This document shows, piece after piece, positions 15,743-24,734 of a stretch of 64,000 nucleotides of DNA. The DNA is taken from the NCBI RefSeq assembly GCF_019303495.1, contig NZ_JAEVFI010000010.1, positions 13,995-77,994 of the forward strand, in the 5' to 3' direction. The notes beneath the pieces were generated by a model that saw only the letters and a program-made list of their open reading frames with translations, made no database searches and was not told the DNA's origin. The first letter of the stretch is position 1; each line of letters begins with the position of its first letter. Source of the DNA: Streptomyces sp. JJ66 (GTDB lineage Bacteria > Actinomycetota > Actinomycetes > Streptomycetales > Streptomycetaceae). A program made the translations under genes and the position numbers.

Positions 15743-17584
15743 TCAGCCTGCCTTGCCGGTGGAGACGACGAGCTTGACCTCGTCCTTGTCCGGGTCGAAC
15801 GGCCGGTAGGGCTTCGGGGACTGTTCCAGGACGGTGTTCTTGCCGTAGATGTTCTCGTCCTCGTAGGACAGGTCGGTGTCGAGCACCCAGCCCGCCTCCC
15901 GGATGCAGTCCTTGACCGAGTCGATGTGGTGGAAGGTGAGGTCGGGCATGGAGACGCGGTTGTCGTCCTTCTCCTTCTCCTCGCCCCACGTGTAGTCGTA
16001 CGCCTCGGTGCACTCCTCGGCGTCCACGGTCTTCGTCTTGTCCTCGTCCTTGAAGCCGTCGTTCTCGTCCTTGCTGGGCTCCGGCTTCGCGTCCGTCTCG
16101 CGGTCCGTGCCGTCCGCGCCGCTGCCCTCGGTGCCGCTGCCCTCGGTGCCGCCCGCCGTGGACCCGCCGTCCGTGGCGCCCTGGGTGTCCCCGGCCACCG
16201 GGTCCTTCCCGCCGCCCCCGTCCGCACCGAGCTGGCTGATCAGCGCGATAGCGGCGACGATGACGAGCGCCGTGACGGCGGCCACCGCGATCATCAGCAC
16301 GTTGCGGTTGCTTCCGGACCCCTTGCCGTGCGGCCCCGGGGCCGGGGTGGGGTGCCCGGCCGGGCCCTGCGGGTGCGGGTAGCCGTAGGCCGGGGGCGGC
16401 GTGGCGTAGCCCTGCGGGTGGCCGGGCGGCGGGGTGGACGGGCCGAAACCGCCCTGGGGCTGCCCGTACGGCGCCGCGTACCCGCCCTGGCCGGGAACGC
16501 CCTGCCCCGGGACGCCCTGACCGGGAACACCCTGCCCCGGCACGCCCTGACCGGGAACCGGCTGGCCCACCGGCATGGTGCTGGGCGGCGGCGGGGTGCC
16601 GGTGGCGCTGACCGGCGGGAAGACGGACTGCGCGACGCCCGCGCCGCTGCCGGGCGCCGGACCGCCGCTGACGATCACCGGCGCCGCGCCCGAGGCCGCA
16701 CCCGAACCGGTGATGCGCACGCACTCCTCGCGCATCGACTCGGCGGTGGGGAATCGCTCGTTCGGGTTCTTCCGCAGCGCGCGGGCGACGAGCGCGTCCG
16801 CGGCCGGGGGTACCGAGCGGTTGATCGCGGAGGGCGTGGGCGGCTCCTCCTGCACGTGGGCGTAGGCGATGGCCAGCGGGGAGTCGGCGTCGAACGGGAG
16901 TCGCCCGGTCAGCAGCTCGAACAGCATGATGCCGACGGTGTAGAGGTCGGAGCGGGCGTCCACGCCACGGCCGAGCGCCTGCTCGGGGGAGAGGTACTGC
17001 GGGGTGCCGACGACCATGCCCGTCTGCGTCATCGACGTCACGCCGGACTCCATGGCGCGGGCGATGCCGAAGTCCATGACCTTCACCACGCCACGGCGGG
17101 TCAGCATCACGTTGCCTGGCTTGATGTCGCGGTGCACCAGACCGAGCTCGTGGCTCGCGTCCAGCGCCGCCAGCACGTCGGCGGTGATCTTCAGCGCCTG
17201 ATCGGTGGGCATCGCGCCGTGCTGGCGGATGGCGTCGTCCAGCTCGTTGCGCAGGGGCCTGCCATCGACGTACTCCATGACGATGTAGGGGACGACGGCG
17301 CCCTCGATCGTGTCCTCACCGGAGTCGTACACGGAGACGATGTTGGTGTGCGCGAGCTTCGCCACCGCCTGCGCCTCACGGCGGAACCGCTCGCGGAAAG
17401 CGGCCTCGCGGCCCAGTTCGGAGTGCAGCGTCTTGACCGCCACCTGGCGGTCCAGCACGGTGTCATAGGCGAGGTGGACGGAGGCCATGCCGCCCGCGCC
17501 GAGCAGCTCGCGCAGCTGGTAGCGGCCGCCTCCGACGGTGCGGCCTTCGAAATGACCCGGCTGTGCGCCGCCGACCTGGCTCAT
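15743..17584 (-). CDS. Receptor-type Ser/Thr protein kinase (PknB-like)
   Basis: This 613-residue kinase has its catalytic domain at about 20-285: Gly-loop LGAGGMASVHLA, Lys in VAVKTL, HRDIKPGNV, the DFG motif, and GTPQYLSPEQ. A Pro/Gly-rich linker follows with five VPGQG repeats, encoded by 15-bp tandem units at 16484-16563. A membrane helix lies near 435-457, and an external C-terminal domain of PASTA-like character follows. It should phosphorylate cytosolic targets in response to an envelope signal. The ATG at 17582-17584 follows GGGGGAGA. It diverges from a second kinase gene, with 297 nt between the starts. Confidence 0.93.
   Translation of the reverse strand: MSQVGGAQPGHFEGRTVGGGRYQLRELLGAGGMASVHLAYDTVLDRQVAVKTLHSELGREAAFRERFRREAQAVAKLAHTNIVSVYDSGEDTIEGAVVPYIVMEYVDGRPLRNELDDAIRQHGAMPTDQALKITADVLAALDASHELGLVHRDIKPGNVMLTRRGVVKVMDFGIARAMESGVTSMTQTGMVVGTPQYLSPEQALGRGVDARSDLYTVGIMLFELLTGRLPFDADSPLAIAYAHVQEEPPTPSAINRSVPPAADALVARALRKNPNERFPTAESMREECVRITGSGAASGAAPVIVSGGPAPGSGAGVAQSVFPPVSATGTPPPPSTMPVGQPVPGQGVPGQGVPGQGVPGQGVPGQGGYAAPYGQPQGGFGPSTPPPGHPQGYATPPPAYGYPHPQGPAGHPTPAPGPHGKGSGSNRNVLMIAVAAVTALVIVAAIALISQLGADGGGGKDPVAGDTQGATDGGSTAGGTEGSGTEGSGADGTDRETDAKPEPSKDENDGFKDEDKTKTVDAEECTEAYDYTWGEEKEKDDNRVSMPDLTFHHIDSVKDCIREAGWVLDTDLSYEDENIYGKNTVLEQSPKPYRPFDPDKDEVKLVVSTGKAG
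16484..16563 (-). repeat. 15-bp tandem repeats encoding VPGQG
   Basis: Five in-frame 15-bp units inside the juxtamembrane linker of the kinase. Alternating synonymous codons show that the array is not perfectly identical. Copy number is likely to vary between strains. Confidence 0.75.
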
Positions 17585-17881
17585 GGTGCCTGTCTCCCCC
17601 TCGGCGCCGCAGGCCCCGAACGGACCAGGCTCTGCGCGTGTACGGTTGCGGTAGCTGCTCGGGCTCCCCGAACGCCAGCCCAAGTCTGCCTCAGGGGGTG
17701 GGCGAGTCAAGCCGCGTGCCCGTTCCGTGACGCGTTGCGCGGGATGTGGCGGGCCCGGCGCGGGGCGGTGCCGCCGCCGTGGACGCAACTTGCCACGCCT
17801 ACCCCTCAGCGGCTTGGATGGTCTTTCCATCCCCCCACACGCGCGCCCGCGCCCGGCGGGTTCCAGACATGGCGAGGACTG

Positions 17882-19627
17882 ATGGGACAGACGCAGACCC
17901 CGGGAGGCCCCGAGGGCCCCGACGAGCCCGGTGGCGGCGCTTCCACCCCGTCGAACACCCCGCCGAACGGAACCGGAGCCTGGGGGAACAACGGTCTCGT
18001 CGGCGACGGCCGCTACCGGCTGACGCGGCGCCTGGGCCGGGGCGGCATGGCCGAGGTCTTCGCCGCCGAGGACGTGCGCCTGGGCCGCACCGTCGCGGTC
18101 AAGCTGCTGCGCGCCGACCTCGCCGAGGACCCGACGGCCAAGGCCCGCTTCACGCGTGAGGCCCAGTCCGTCGCGGGCCTCAACCACCACGCCGTCGTCG
18201 CCGTGTACGACTCCGGCGAGGACGTGATCGACGGCAACACCGTGCCGTACATCGTCATGGAGCTGGTCGAGGGCCGCACCATCCGTGACCTGCTGTTCAC
18301 TGCGGAGCCCCCGCCGCCGGACCAGGCGCTGATCATCGTCTCCGGGGTGCTGGAGGCGCTGGCCTACAGCCACCAGCACGGCATCGTGCACCGGGACATC
18401 AAGCCCGCCAACGTCATCATCACCGACACCGGCGCGGTCAAGGTGATGGACTTCGGCATCGCCCGCGCACTGCACGGCGTCTCCACGACGATGACGCAGA
18501 CCGGCATGGTCATGGGCACGCCGCAGTACCTCTCCCCCGAGCAGGCGCTCGGCAAGACGGTGGACGCCCGCTCCGACCTGTACGCCACCGGCTGCCTGCT
18601 CTACGAACTGCTGACCCGCCGTCCGCCCTTCACCGGCGAGACGCCGCTGTCGGTGGTCTACCAGCACGTGCAGGACGATCCGGTGCCGCCCTCCCAGGTC
18701 ACCGACGGCGTGCCGCCGGAGCTGGACGGCCTGGTCATGCGCTCCCTGGCCAAGGACCCGGACGACCGCTTCCAGTCCGCCGAGGAGATGCGCGGCCTCA
18801 TCCAGTACGCGCTGCGCCAGCTGGAGCAGCAGGGCAGCCACACCGGCGGTCTGTGGAACACCGGTCCGGTCGCCACCACGGCCGCGACGGCGGCCCTGGG
18901 TGCCGGGGCGGCGGCCGGCGCGTTCGACGCCACCGCGCGGATCGGGGACACGGCGGCGCAGCCCGGCATGCTGCTCGGGCGGCCGGACCGGGACGACGGG
19001 GGCTTCGAAGGCGGCCCCCGCGAGGACGGTGGCCGTCGCGGCAGCGGGCTGAAGTACGCGCTGGTCTCGTTCTTCGCCGTGCTCGCCGTCGCGGCGGGCA
19101 TCCTGTTCGCGCTCAGCAACCTGGGCGAGGACGAGTCCGGGCCGAACCCGGTGCCGGAGACGTCCACCGCCACGCCGACGGAGAAGAAGACCACGCCCTC
19201 CGAGGAGCCGGAGGAGTCGCCCACCCGGAAGGCGCCCACCGAGAAGGAGACCGGCGGCAACGTCCCGCCGCCGCCCCCTGAGGACACCTACGACCCGCCC
19301 ACCACCCCGCAGGAGCCCACGGACGGCGGCACCACCGGCGAGCCCGACGAGCCCACCGACCCGGCGACGGACGGCGGCACCACGGACGGCGGTACCGACG
19401 GGAGCACCACCGACGGCTCGGGCGGCGACCCGGGCAGCACGACCGGCGGTGACGACACGGGCGGCGGTGACCCCGGCGGCACCGGAGACAGCGGCGGCGG
19501 TGGCGACGCGAGTGGCGGCGGCGACGCGGCCGGCGGTGATTCGGGCGGCACCGGGGACGCCGGTGGCGGTGCCGGTGGCGCGGCTCAGAGCGGTGGCGGC
19601 GACGGCGGCGCGGACCCGCAGCTGTAA
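17882..19627 (+). CDS. Receptor-type Ser/Thr protein kinase
   Basis: A 581-residue kinase. After a Gly/Pro/Asn-rich start, the catalytic domain spans about 45-310: LGRGGMAEVFAAED, VAVKLLRAD, HRDIKPANV, MDFGIARAL, GTPQYLSPEQALG. An Ala-rich linker and a membrane helix (near 390-412) lead to a long external tail rich in Thr, Asp, Pro and Gly with no folded domain. The tail probably spans or contacts the cell wall. The ATG at 17882 follows GAGGA. The kinase domains of this and the divergent gene are similar, which suggests an old duplication with different sensor tails. Confidence 0.92.
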   Translation: MGQTQTPGGPEGPDEPGGGASTPSNTPPNGTGAWGNNGLVGDGRYRLTRRLGRGGMAEVFAAEDVRLGRTVAVKLLRADLAEDPTAKARFTREAQSVAGLNHHAVVAVYDSGEDVIDGNTVPYIVMELVEGRTIRDLLFTAEPPPPDQALIIVSGVLEALAYSHQHGIVHRDIKPANVIITDTGAVKVMDFGIARALHGVSTTMTQTGMVMGTPQYLSPEQALGKTVDARSDLYATGCLLYELLTRRPPFTGETPLSVVYQHVQDDPVPPSQVTDGVPPELDGLVMRSLAKDPDDRFQSAEEMRGLIQYALRQLEQQGSHTGGLWNTGPVATTAATAALGAGAAAGAFDATARIGDTAAQPGMLLGRPDRDDGGFEGGPREDGGRRGSGLKYALVSFFAVLAVAAGILFALSNLGEDESGPNPVPETSTATPTEKKTTPSEEPEESPTRKAPTEKETGGNVPPPPPEDTYDPPTTPQEPTDGGTTGEPDEPTDPATDGGTTDGGTDGSTTDGSGGDPGSTTGGDDTGGGDPGGTGDSGGGGDASGGGDAAGGDSGGTGDAGGGAGGAAQSGGGDGGADPQL

Positions 19628-19798
19628 CGCGGGCGCCTCTCCCCGGCCCCGGCACGGGGCACCCGGCGCGGCTGCCGCATCGGCCCCAGCTCACCCCCGG
19701 CAGCCCCCGCGCGGAACCCCGGGGCGGGCCGTGCCCCGAGGTGGGCCGTGCCCGAGGTGGGCCGTGCCCCAAGGTGGGGGGACCGCCGGGCGAGCGGG

Positions 19799-20455
19799 TT
19801 ACCGCCGGCTGTCGTCCGCGCGGAGCCGCGCCACGTAGGCCGCCGCCTGGGCGCGGCGTTCCATGCCCAGCTTGGCGAGCAGCCCGGAGACGTAGTTCTT
19901 CACCGTCTTCTCCGCCAGGTGCAGCCGCGTGCCGATCGCGCGGTTGGTGAGACCCTCACCGATGAGGTCGAGGATGCGCCGCTCCTGCTCGGTCAGCCCG
20001 GCCAGCGGACCGGTGGCCGGTGCGGTCCGCAGCCGGTCCAGCACGCGCTGCGTGGCCAGGGGGTCGAGCAGGGAGCGTCCGGCGGCGACGTCGCGGACGG
20101 CGCCCACCAGGTCCGTGCCGCGGATCGCCTTCAGCACGTACCCGGAGGCTCCGGCCATGACCGCCTCGAACAGCGCCTCGTCGTCGGCGTACGACGTCAG
20201 CATCAGGCACCGCACGCCTTCGTACCGCGACCGGATCTCGCGGCAGACCTCGACGCCGCTGCCGTCGGGAAGGCGGACGTCCAGTACGGCGACGTCCGGG
20301 CGGACGGCGGGCACGCGCGCCAGCGCCTGAGCGGCTGTTCCGGCCTCGCCGACGACGTCGATGTCGGGCTCGGTGGCCAGCAGCTCGTGTACGCCGCGCC
20401 GGACGACCTCATGATCGTCCAGGAGAAACACCCTGATCTGACCCGGTTTGCCCAC
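19799..20455 (-). CDS. NarL/LuxR-family response regulator (DevR-like)
   Basis: The 218-residue protein has a receiver domain ([12 protein letters not shown]; phospho-acceptor Asp in [13 protein letters not shown]; Lys in GYVLKAIRG). It ends with a LuxR-type helix-turn-helix ([37 protein letters not shown]). The form resembles DevR/DosR-type regulators. No histidine kinase is adjacent. The GTG at 20453-20455 is chosen because codons upstream contain no good start; the ribosome binding site is weak. It diverges from the 2-oxoacid dehydrogenase genes, so it may act on them, but this is inference. Confidence 0.88.
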   Translation of the reverse strand: MGKPGQIRVFLLDDHEVVRRGVHELLATEPDIDVVGEAGTAAQALARVPAVRPDVAVLDVRLPDGSGVEVCREIRSRYEGVRCLMLTSYADDEALFEAVMAGASGYVLKAIRGTDLVGAVRDVAAGRSLLDPLATQRVLDRLRTAPATGPLAGLTEQERRILDLIGEGLTNRAIGTRLHLAEKTVKNYVSGLLAKLGMERRAQAAAYVARLRADDSRR

Positions 20456-20804
20456 GATGTCAGTCTCACATACTGATCCCCCGCTTGCTCTTCCCGAAGC
20501 CGGTTCCCCTCGGATAACGTGCGCTTGTCCTTGGGGCCTGCAAGGCTGTGACCAGTGACGTTCCCGGCTGACCGCCGACCGCATCGCGGTTTACTTGGAT
20601 TTCCAAGGAAAATTGCAGGTCAGCGGTGCTTCGCACCCATGCGGGAAGACTGGGTAACGTGCTTCGAGCGGGCCGTCGAACGGGACAAGCTGTCACCGCT
20701 CGGGCCGACCGCGCCGCACCCCACCCCGTGCGCCGTAGCGGCACCGGGCGAGCCGCACTGGCTCATCCGGAGACCCCGGGGGCCGGACAGACGGAGGAGC
20801 ACAC
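20456..20804. promoter_or_regulatory. Divergent promoter region with CTTGGATTTCCAAG palindrome
   Basis: This gap lies between the response regulator and the dehydrogenase operon. CTTGG-ATTT-CCAAG (20594-20607) is embedded in an unusually AT-rich patch. It could bind a dimeric regulator of the operon, such as an Lrp-type protein. No gene was found in the gap. Confidence 0.4.
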
Positions 20805-22085
20805 GTGACCGTGGAAAGCACTGCCGCGCGCGGGACGACGCGCAGCAGCGGGAAGCGCACGGCGGCCAAAGCGCCCGCAGCGCCCGCCAAGAAGGCGCCC
20901 GCGAAGAAGGCGCCCGCGAAGCGGAAGGCGGCCCCCAAGGCCACTGGGGCCACTGGGGCCACCGCAGCCGCCCCGTCCGGCGCGGCCGCCCAGCCGGAGC
21001 TGGTGCAGCTGCTCACCCCCGAGGGCGAGCGCGTCGAGCACCCGGACTACGCCATCGACCTGAGCGCCGACGAGCTGCGCGGCCTGTACCGCGACATGGT
21101 GCTCACCCGGCGCTTCGACGCCGAGGCGACCTCCCTCCAGCGCCAGGGCGAGCTGGGCCTGTGGGCGTCGCTGCTGGGCCAGGAGGCCGCGCAGATCGGT
21201 TCCGGCCGGGCGCTGCGCGAGGACGACTACGTCTTCCCCACCTACCGCGAGCACGGTGTGGCCTGGTGCCGGGGCGTGGACCCGTCGAACCTGCTGGGCA
21301 TGTTCCGTGGCGTCAACAACGGCGGCTGGGACCCGGCCAGCAACAACTTCCACCTCTACACCATCGTCATCGGCTCCCAGACGCTGCACGCCACCGGCTA
21401 CGCGATGGGCATCACCAAGGACGGCGCGGACTCGGCCGTCGTCGCCTACTTCGGTGACGGCGCCTCCAGCCAGGGCGACGTCGCGGAGGCGTTCACCTTC
21501 TCCGCCGTCTACAACGCGCCGGTGGTGTTCTTCTGCCAGAACAACCAGTGGGCGATCTCCGAGCCGACGGAGAAGCAGTCGCGGGTGCCGATCTACCAGC
21601 GCGCCGCCGGGTACGGCTTCCCGGGCGTGCGGGTGGACGGCAACGACGTGCTGGCGTGCCTGGCCGTGACCCGGGCGGCGCTGGAGCACGCCCGCTCCGG
21701 CCAGGGCCCGATGCTGGTGGAGGCGTTTACCTACCGCATGGGCGCGCACACCACCTCCGACGACCCCACCCGCTACCGCAGCGACGACGAGCGGGCGGCC
21801 TGGGAGGCCAAGGACCCGATCCTGCGGCTGCGCACCTACCTGGAGCAGGAGGGCCTGGCCGACGAGGCGTTCTTCGCGGAGCTGGAGCGGGAAAGCGAGG
21901 AGCTGGGCCGGGGCGTGCGCGAGAAGATCCGCACCATGCCCGACCCGGACACCATGGCGATCTTCGAGAACGCCTACGCCGACGGGCACGCGCTCATCGA
22001 CGAGGAACGCGCACAGTTCGCCGAGTACCTCGCGTCCTTCGCCGACGACTCCCCCGAAGACCGCGCCGCCGAGAGGGGCAACTGA
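20805..22085 (+). CDS. bkdA: Branched-chain 2-oxoacid dehydrogenase E1 alpha subunit
   Basis: This 426-residue subunit uses thiamine diphosphate to decarboxylate a 2-oxoacid. The ThDP motif GDGASSQGDVAEAF...NN and the phosphorylation-loop-like block RMGAHTTSDDPTRYR are clear. Residues 1-65 form a tail rich in Lys, Ala and Pro (KKAPAKKAPAKRKAAPK) that resembles histone H1-like tails and is not part of the E1 fold. The GTG at 20805 sits 8 nt after GGAGG. The beta subunit follows after 2 nt and E2 after another 17. The gene order, and the neighbouring kinases and response regulator, resemble the second bkd cluster of S. coelicolor as I recall it. A pyruvate substrate cannot be excluded. Confidence 0.9.
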   Translation: MTVESTAARGTTRSSGKRTAAKAPAAPAKKAPAKKAPAKRKAAPKATGATGATAAAPSGAAAQPELVQLLTPEGERVEHPDYAIDLSADELRGLYRDMVLTRRFDAEATSLQRQGELGLWASLLGQEAAQIGSGRALREDDYVFPTYREHGVAWCRGVDPSNLLGMFRGVNNGGWDPASNNFHLYTIVIGSQTLHATGYAMGITKDGADSAVVAYFGDGASSQGDVAEAFTFSAVYNAPVVFFCQNNQWAISEPTEKQSRVPIYQRAAGYGFPGVRVDGNDVLACLAVTRAALEHARSGQGPMLVEAFTYRMGAHTTSDDPTRYRSDDERAAWEAKDPILRLRTYLEQEGLADEAFFAELERESEELGRGVREKIRTMPDPDTMAIFENAYADGHALIDEERAQFAEYLASFADDSPEDRAAERGN

Positions 22086-22087
22086 CC

Positions 22088-23080
22088 ATGGCTGCTGCGA
22101 AGAGTTCCGGCCAGCTGCCGATCGCGAAGGCGATCAACGACTCCCTGCGCGCGGCGCTGGACGCCGACCCGAAGGTCCTCATCATGGGCGAGGACGTCGG
22201 CAAGCTCGGCGGCGTCTTCCGCGTCACCGACGGCCTCCAGAAGGACTTCGGCGAGGACCGGGTGATCGACACCCCGCTCGCGGAGTCCGGCATCATCGGC
22301 ACCGCCATCGGCCTCGCGCTGCGCGGTTACCGGCCGGTGGCGGAGATCCAGTTCGACGGCTTCGTCTTCCCCGCCTACGACCAGATCGTCACCCAGCTCG
22401 CCAAGATGCACGCCCGCGCGCTGGGCAAGGTGAAGCTGCCCGTCGTCATCCGCATTCCCTACGGTGGCGGCATCGGCGCCGTCGAGCACCACAGCGAGTC
22501 GCCCGAGGCGCTGTTCGCGCACGTCGCGGGCCTGAAGTGCGTCTCGCCGTCGAACGCGAACGACGCCTACTGGATGATGCGCCAGGCCATCGAGTCCGAC
22601 GACCCGGTGATCTTCTTCGAGCCCAAGCGGCGCTACTGGGACAAGGCGCCTGTGGACGCCGCCGCGATCCCCGCCCCGCTGCACCAGGCGCAGGTCGTGC
22701 GCGAGGGCACCGACCTGACGCTGGCCGCGTACGGGCCGATGGTCAAGACCTGCCTGGAGTCCGCGCAGGCCGCCGGGGAGGAGGGCCGCTCGCTGGAGGT
22801 CGTGGACCTGCGCTCGATCTCCCCGCTCGACTTCGACACCGTGCAGCGCTCGGTGGAGAAGACCGGCCGTCTGGTGATCGTGCACGAGGCGCCCGTCTTC
22901 CTCGGCGCCGGCGCGGAGGTCGCCGCCCGTATCACCGAGCGGTGCTTCTACCACCTGGAGGCCCCGGTGCTGCGCGTCGGCGGCTTCCACGCGCCGTACC
23001 CGCCGGCCCGGCTGGAGGAGGAGTACCTCCCGGGCCTTGACCGGGTACTCGACGCCGTCGATCGTGCCCTGGCGTACTGA
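22088..23080 (+). CDS. bkdB: Branched-chain 2-oxoacid dehydrogenase E1 beta subunit
   Basis: A 330-residue transketolase-fold partner of E1 alpha. Family blocks are MGEDVGKLGGVFRVTDGLQ, DTPLAESGIIGTAIGLAL, IPYGGGIGAVEHHSES and a C-terminal GAGAEVAARITERCF. The ATG at 22088 follows GAGAGGGG in the end of the alpha gene. The 2-nt spacing suggests coupled translation. It acts in the cytosolic 2-oxoacid dehydrogenase complex, which supplies branched acyl-CoA starters for fatty-acid synthesis. Confidence 0.93.
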   Translation: MAAAKSSGQLPIAKAINDSLRAALDADPKVLIMGEDVGKLGGVFRVTDGLQKDFGEDRVIDTPLAESGIIGTAIGLALRGYRPVAEIQFDGFVFPAYDQIVTQLAKMHARALGKVKLPVVIRIPYGGGIGAVEHHSESPEALFAHVAGLKCVSPSNANDAYWMMRQAIESDDPVIFFEPKRRYWDKAPVDAAAIPAPLHQAQVVREGTDLTLAAYGPMVKTCLESAQAAGEEGRSLEVVDLRSISPLDFDTVQRSVEKTGRLVIVHEAPVFLGAGAEVAARITERCFYHLEAPVLRVGGFHAPYPPARLEEEYLPGLDRVLDAVDRALAY

Positions 23081-23097
23081 GAGGGCTGAGGAGAGTC

Positions 23098-24567
23098 GTG
23101 ACGATGACCGCGAACGCGCAGCGCTTCCGCGAGTTCAAGATGCCCGACGTCGGCGAGGGCCTGACCGAGGCGGAAATCCTGTCCTGGCATGTCAAGCCCG
23201 GTGACGAGGTCACCGACGGCCAGGTCGTGTGCGAGGTGGAGACGGCCAAGGCCGCCGTCGAGCTGCCGATCCCGTTCACCGGGACGGTCAGCGAGCTGCA
23301 CTTCGACGAGGGCACGACGGTGGATGTCGGTGCGCCGATCATCACCGTGGACACCGACCCGGCCGCTGGACCGGCCGCCCCGGCCGCCGCTTTGGCCGCT
23401 GAGCCCGCCGCTGAGGCGGAGCCCGCCGTCCCGCAGCCCGAGCCCGAGCCCGAGGCTCCCAAGGAGGCCAAGCGGCAGCCGGTGCTGGTCGGGTATGGCG
23501 TGTCCACCGCTTCCACCAAGCGCCGCCCCCGCAAGCAGGCCGCCGCCTCACCCCAGGAGGGCGCGAAACAGGCCCTGCAGGCGGAACTCAACGGCACCGT
23601 GCCGGGCGCGCCCGCTCCGGACGCGCCCACGGCGCCCGCCGCCACCCGGCCACTGGCCAAGCCGCCGGTGCGCAAGCTGGCCAAGGACCTGGGCGTGGAC
23701 CTCGCACTGGTCACGCCCAGCGGGCCGGAGGGGATCATCACTCGCGAGGACGTGCACGCCGCCGCCGCGCCAGCCGCTCCGGCGCCCGCGCCCGCCGCCC
23801 CTGCGGCTCCCTCGGCTCAGGCCCCGGGTGCGCCCGCCGGCGTCGAGCCGCAGTCCATGGCCGCGATCCGCGAGCGCCGGGTGCCGGTCAAGGGCGTGCG
23901 CAAGGCCACGGCCTCGGCCATGGTCTCCAGCGCCTTCACCGCGCCGCACGTGACGGAGTTCGTCACCGTGGACGTCACCCGCACGATGCGGCTGGTCGAG
24001 AAGCTGAAGCAGGACAAGGACATGGCCGGGCTGCGGGTCAACCCGCTGCTGCTGGTCGCCAGGGCGCTGCTGGTGGCGATCCGGCGCAACCCGGACATCA
24101 GCGCCTCCTGGGACGAGGAGAACCAGGAGATCGTCTACAAGGACTACGTCAACCTGGGTATCGCGGCGGCCACCCCGCGCGGTCTGATCGTGCCGAACAT
24201 CAAGGACGCGCACGCCAAGACCCTGCCGGAGCTGTCCCGCGCCCTGGGCGACCTGGTGTCCACCGCCCGCGAGGGCAAGACCCCGCCCGGTGACATGACC
24301 GGCGGCACGGTGACCATCACCAACGTCGGCGTCTTCGGCGTGGACACCGGCACGCCCATCCTGAACCCGGGTGAGCCCGCGATCCTCGCCTTCGGCGCGG
24401 TCAGGGAACAGCCGTGGGTGCACAAGGGCAAGGTCAAGCCGCGCCACGTCACCACGCTGGCCCTCTCCTTCGACCACCGCCTGGTGGACGGCGAACTCGG
24501 CTCCCGCGTCCTGGCCGACGTGGCCGCGATCCTGGAACGCCCGGGGCGCCTGATCACCTGGGCGTAA
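23098..24567 (+). CDS. bkdC: Branched-chain 2-oxoacid dehydrogenase E2 (dihydrolipoyl acyltransferase)
   Basis: The 489-residue core protein has one lipoyl domain (residues 10-85; lipoylated Lys in EVETAKAAVE). A long Ala/Pro/Glu linker leads to an E3-binding domain (VRKLAKDLGVDLALV...EGIITREDV, about 198-233). The catalytic domain ends with SFDHRLVDGELGSR, which contains the active-site His and Asp. It transfers the acyl group to CoA. The start is GTG at 23098, 6 nt after GAGGAG; an ATG two codons on is possible. No E3 gene is adjacent, so a shared lipoamide dehydrogenase must serve. A strong hairpin follows. Confidence 0.94.
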   Translation: MTMTANAQRFREFKMPDVGEGLTEAEILSWHVKPGDEVTDGQVVCEVETAKAAVELPIPFTGTVSELHFDEGTTVDVGAPIITVDTDPAAGPAAPAAALAAEPAAEAEPAVPQPEPEPEAPKEAKRQPVLVGYGVSTASTKRRPRKQAAASPQEGAKQALQAELNGTVPGAPAPDAPTAPAATRPLAKPPVRKLAKDLGVDLALVTPSGPEGIITREDVHAAAAPAAPAPAPAAPAAPSAQAPGAPAGVEPQSMAAIRERRVPVKGVRKATASAMVSSAFTAPHVTEFVTVDVTRTMRLVEKLKQDKDMAGLRVNPLLLVARALLVAIRRNPDISASWDEENQEIVYKDYVNLGIAAATPRGLIVPNIKDAHAKTLPELSRALGDLVSTAREGKTPPGDMTGGTVTITNVGVFGVDTGTPILNPGEPAILAFGAVREQPWVHKGKVKPRHVTTLALSFDHRLVDGELGSRVLADVAAILERPGRLITWA

Positions 24568-24585
24568 CCGGCTTGGCTCCGCAGG

Positions 24586-24619
24586 CGCCGTGCGGGCTGG
24601 AAGTCCGGCCCGCACGGCG
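24586..24619 (+). terminator. Terminator after the bkd operon
   Basis: CGCCGTGCGGGC (24586-24597) and GCCCGCACGGCG (24608-24619) form a perfect 12-bp stem with a 10-nt loop, followed by TTT. Confidence 0.8.
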
Positions 24620-24734
24620 TTTGCCGACAGCGGGGAAGCCGCTCGCGGTCGCTGGGACGGAGCCCTTGCCCCGGTGAGGAGCGGGCAGGGGGCACACCCG
24701 CCGGGAAGCCCGCCACGCCATGCAGAATGGGGGC

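Noticed and set aside
15926..17881. Plus-strand extension upstream of the second kinase
   Set aside because: It is antisense to the first kinase. A ribosome binding site and homologous start lie at 17882.
21548..22087. N-terminal extension of E1 beta
   Set aside because: It overlaps E1 alpha in another frame and has shadow-type composition; the family start is at 22088.
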